Assembly (NCBI GenBank): GCA_965204925.1
Contig: OZ242021.1
Coordinates: 62,001-126,000 of the forward strand
DNA from: G963663315 sp965204925
GTDB taxonomy: Bacteria; Pseudomonadota; Gammaproteobacteria; Arenicellales; Poriferihabitantaceae
Length of the DNA: 64,000 nt
Direction of reading: 5' to 3'
Position 1 is the first letter of the stretch. Every line of letters begins with the position of its first letter. The notes beneath the pieces were generated by a model that saw only the letters and a list, made by a program, of their open reading frames with translations, was not told where the DNA came from and made no database searches. Below, piece by piece: positions 62,601-64,000 of this stretch. The position numbers and the translations under genes are program-made.

Positions 62601-64000
62601 GCCTCCGTGGTGATCGTCACCGTGGCGTTGCTGTCCGTGCCCTCGGTCACCTCAAGCGTCGCCGGAACCGATACCGTAGCCGTCTCGCTCACCGTAATGG
62701 TGACCTCTGCGCTGTCCGTATTGCCGTTGCCGTCATCGGCGGTCACGGTCATCGTGTAGACGCCGACCGCGGGCGGCGTGAACGCAAGCTGAGCCTGTCC
62801 AAGATTGGTGCCCTGCGGCAGCGCAGGCTCCGTCTCACCATCCTTGCGCGTCCACACATAAGTGATCGGGTCGTTATCGGCGTCCGTAGCCACCGCGGTA
62901 ATATCCACCGCCTGACCAGGCCTCAGCGTGACATCGGCAATCTCCGCAAGCGCCGGCGAGGCGTCATTGTCAGTAATCGTACCAATCGCCGTGGCATCGG
63001 AGATCGTCACGCCCGATGACGCATCCGATAACGTCACCGTGAACGTCTCGTCCTCCTCATCAACCCGATCATCCGTCACCTCCACCGTAATCGTCGTACT
63101 GGTCGCATTCGCCGCAATCGTTGCCGTCTGCGCCGTCTTCACCGCCGTGAAGTCGGCACCCTCTGTCGCACTATCCGTACTCTCGGCCGTCACCCGGTAC
63201 CCGAAGCTAATCGGCGAAGAAGGCGCCGGCGTTGCGGTCACCGTGAAGGAAAAAGTCTCGCCTTCCACAGCCGTCACATCCGCAATCGTCAACACAATCG
63301 CCGCCGCCGCGCCCACCGTAACGGTGACGTCCTCGCTGTCCGTATTGCCGTTGTCGTCATCGGCCGTGACCCGCAGCGCATAAGCGCCGGCCTCGGTGGG
63401 CACCATACTGAACTTCGCCCGATTCACTACCGCGCCCTGCGGCAATGCCGGCCCACTGACCCGCGTCCACGTCCAGCCCACGGTATCGCCGTCATCATCG
63501 GTAGCCTGCGCGGTAATCTCTACCGTCTCACCCACCTTCTTGCCGGCCGGCGCGAGCAACGGCGCCACCACCGGCGAGGAATCGTCATCGGTAATGGTGG
63601 CGGTCACCGTGGACTTGGCGATGGTGGCGTTGACCGGCTCCGAGAGAACCATCACTACCGTCTCATCCTCCTCGTCCACCTCATCGCCGGTAACCTTCAC
63701 GGTCAGCGTCTTCTCGGTATCCCCCGCGGCAAAGGTCAGCGCGCCACCGGCAAACGCCGCGTGATCCGTACCGGAAGTCGCCGTGCCACCGCCCAGCGCG
63801 TATTTAACCGTGACCTGCCGACCACTGGCCGCCGACAACGTCACCGTGAAGTCCATGTCGCTCTCGCCACTGTCGCCCTCGACCACCGCCGCGGGCGCGG
63901 CAATCGACAGCGCGGGCGCATCGTCATTGTCGGTAATGGTCAGCGTGGCCGGCGCAACGCTGTTGTCCGCAAGCGTCCCGCTCACGACCAGCGTCTCATC
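59624..64000 (-). CDS. large Calx-beta/cadherin-like repeat surface protein with C-terminal outer-membrane barrel (partial, 5' end beyond window)
   Basis: The frame is open from the window edge for over 1450 residues. The visible part alternates Calx-beta-like repeats (ADTEKTLTVKVTGDEVDEED, ATGTITDND-type ends) with PKD/cadherin-like Ig repeats (DADNDPITYVWTRKDGETEP, GVYTMTVTADDGNGNTDS). Two further repeats of the type VSPSSLTFTAQDWESEQGIT follow. The last about 330 residues are rich in alternating polar/hydrophobic strands and end KNSLLLKGTLRW, as in an autotransporter-like beta-barrel. Acidic DxD/DEED runs suggest calcium binding. A role as adhesin or surface layer is inferred. A near-identical DNA repeat lies inside it. 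Confidence 0.85.
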   Translation of the reverse strand, partial: DETLVVSGTLADNSVAPATLTITDNDDAPALSIAAPAAVVEGDSGESDMDFTVTLSAASGRQVTVKYALGGGTATSGTDHAAFAGGALTFAAGDTEKTLTVKVTGDEVDEEDETVVMVLSEPVNATIAKSTVTATITDDDSSPVVAPLLAPAGKKVGETVEITAQATDDDGDTVGWTWTRVSGPALPQGAVVNRAKFSMVPTEAGAYALRVTADDDNGNTDSEDVTVTVGAAAAIVLTIADVTAVEGETFSFTVTATPAPSSPISFGYRVTAESTDSATEGADFTAVKTAQTATIAANATSTTITVEVTDDRVDEEDETFTVTLSDASSGVTISDATAIGTITDNDASPALAEIADVTLRPGQAVDITAVATDADNDPITYVWTRKDGETEPALPQGTNLGQAQLAFTPPAVGVYTMTVTADDGNGNTDSAEVTITVSETATVSVPATLEVTEGTDSNATVTITTEAAFGEEVTFNVSYADVSATGASDPANGDYDNDAVTAVTFGAADTEKNIVIPLGDDDSDESDETFTVTIAPASTLPGGFTLANAVTMVTISDDDASLALAEIADVTLRPGQAVDITAVATDADNDPITYVWTRKDGETEPVLPDDTALNQATLSFVPTQAGVYTMTVTASDGNGNTDSEEVTITVSAAATVSVPAALEVTEGTDSNVIVTVTAGAAFGEEVVFNVSYGGTASGAGDAANGDYGNAVTAVVFGAGDLTKDIIIPLGDDALDEEDETIVVTIAPAAALPGGFALANAVTTVTIVDDDIPAAPPGVTVSVSALSIEEGSSGRYTVVLDSEPDGVVAVTVSGASGDITVSPSSLTFTAQDWESEQGITVSAAQDADAVVDEVVILTHSASGAGYDGLEIASVSVSVIEDDTAAVRVTPTALALDEGEAGSYTVVLESEPVDTVTVAVVVDTDAVTVLPALLSFTAQSWSDEQTVVVTAVRDADTQDASALIRHRVSGGDYDGVVADSVTVVVTDTTLVEQAERANRINRMILPQVAGIAVSETLGVVADRIGAVSSGSPTGSLRFGVSSSGEREPLYFASRTDADSEPSLSEVLDGTSFTLVPGVSELSGGASPALWGRVRRSSFSGSEEGISWDGEVWSGHLGTDIQVHSEVLAGIALSYSEGDVDAVSEDEWGRIESDYRTKLLSAHPYLAWITEEAKVWGSLGYGEGELRIEEELGLARRETDMDYVSIALGGEKVLYRAQDWIVGGTTRISVKGEGSWSRVETAGDERMALEKLGVDVQRARILLEGSHERESESGWRFTPALEMGLRYDGGDIVSGLGVESGLRLNYRQAERGLTAEVRARGLVAHEKDRKEWGLGALVRVDAGSDGRGAFLTFEPSRGVTDSGMGQLFARNTGSSGATSAGDTKLRLKAEAGYGFGVGRDGPMGVLSPYAGVTLEEAGERKWRVGTRYEVKEALSLSLELEQKQALDTHKNSLLLKGTLRW
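62185..62326 (-). repeat. intragenic repeat copy A (142 bp)
   Basis: Part of the Ig-like repeat of the surface protein. It matches 62824-62965 with only two mismatches by eye, in a direct repeat 639 bp (213 codons) apart. It keeps the reading frame, as expected for unit gain or loss by recombination. Confidence 0.85.
62824..62965 (-). repeat. intragenic repeat copy B (142 bp)
   Basis: Second copy of the block at 62185-62326. Weaker similarity continues at the same spacing into flanking Calx-beta units (for example 61715 against 62348, 633 bp apart), showing a two-domain unit of about 211-213 codons. Confidence 0.85.

Noticed and set aside
61028..63019. 663-codon open frame on the plus strand
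   Set aside because: It is antisense to the large repeat protein. Its product is a low-complexity His/Arg-rich string explained by the repeat codons on the other strand.
59624..64000. CRISPR-like array
   Set aside because: The regular repeats are in-frame protein-domain repeats of over 600 bp with no short direct repeats and spacers.

Overview
The window is a chromosomal stretch of a gammaproteobacterium, probably an uncultured, possibly host-associated, sulfur oxidiser. The gammaproteobacterial placement rests on gene order and content: thrS-infC-rpmI-rplT-pheS-pheT-ihfA-merR-tRNA-Pro, hemA-prfA-prmC, mlaFEDCB with a BolA gene, mreBCD-mrdA-rodA-mltB-rlpA-dacA, IHF alpha and HspQ. AprBA (adenylylsulfate reductase) points to dissimilatory sulfur metabolism, most likely sulfite oxidation through APS. 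Species cannot be named from the sequence alone.

Layout. 0-2.5 kb: dsbA and a methylmalonate-semialdehyde dehydrogenase. 2.5-10.8 kb: a tightly overlapped cell-wall elongation operon on the minus strand (mreB, mreC, mreD, mrdA, rodA, mltB, rlpA, dacA). 10.9-14.3 kb: gatCAB and tRNA-Arg. 14.3-19.2 kb: uvrB followed by a translationally coupled FAD dehydrogenase/aminotransferase pair of unknown purpose. 19.4-24.6 kb: tRNA-Asn, two tRNA-Leu genes, ogt, glyA, tgt, queA and a bactofilin. 24.6-28.1 kb: aprBA and lgt. 28.2-34.7 kb: a DUF255 protein, trmB, grxD, a BolA protein and the Mla phospholipid-transport operon. 34.6-42.3 kb: the translation operon between tRNA-Pro and tRNA-Val. 42.5-47.8 kb: a peptide-type ABC importer.

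47.8-52.6 kb is an accessory patch. It holds an intact DUF4143 ATPase, then wreckage: a SNF2 helicase with an internal deletion, a frameshifted Mrr-type nuclease, the first codons of a restriction-type methyltransferase and an opposing integrase stub. An intact Fic protein follows. Together this looks like a decayed defence island.

52.6-59.5 kb: a NaChBac-type sodium channel, a BKACE enzyme, hspQ, an MFS transporter and hemA-prfA-prmC. From 59.6 kb to the window edge runs the 3' part of a very large Calx-beta/cadherin-like repeat protein with a C-terminal outer-membrane barrel.

Points of most interest are the degraded defence island, infC with an AUA start, trmB whose conserved N-terminus lies upstream of any standard start codon, aprBA without a local membrane electron partner, the uvrB-linked dehydrogenase/aminotransferase pair, and the recently duplicated repeats in the surface protein. 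No CRISPR array, rRNA gene or intact transposon was seen.
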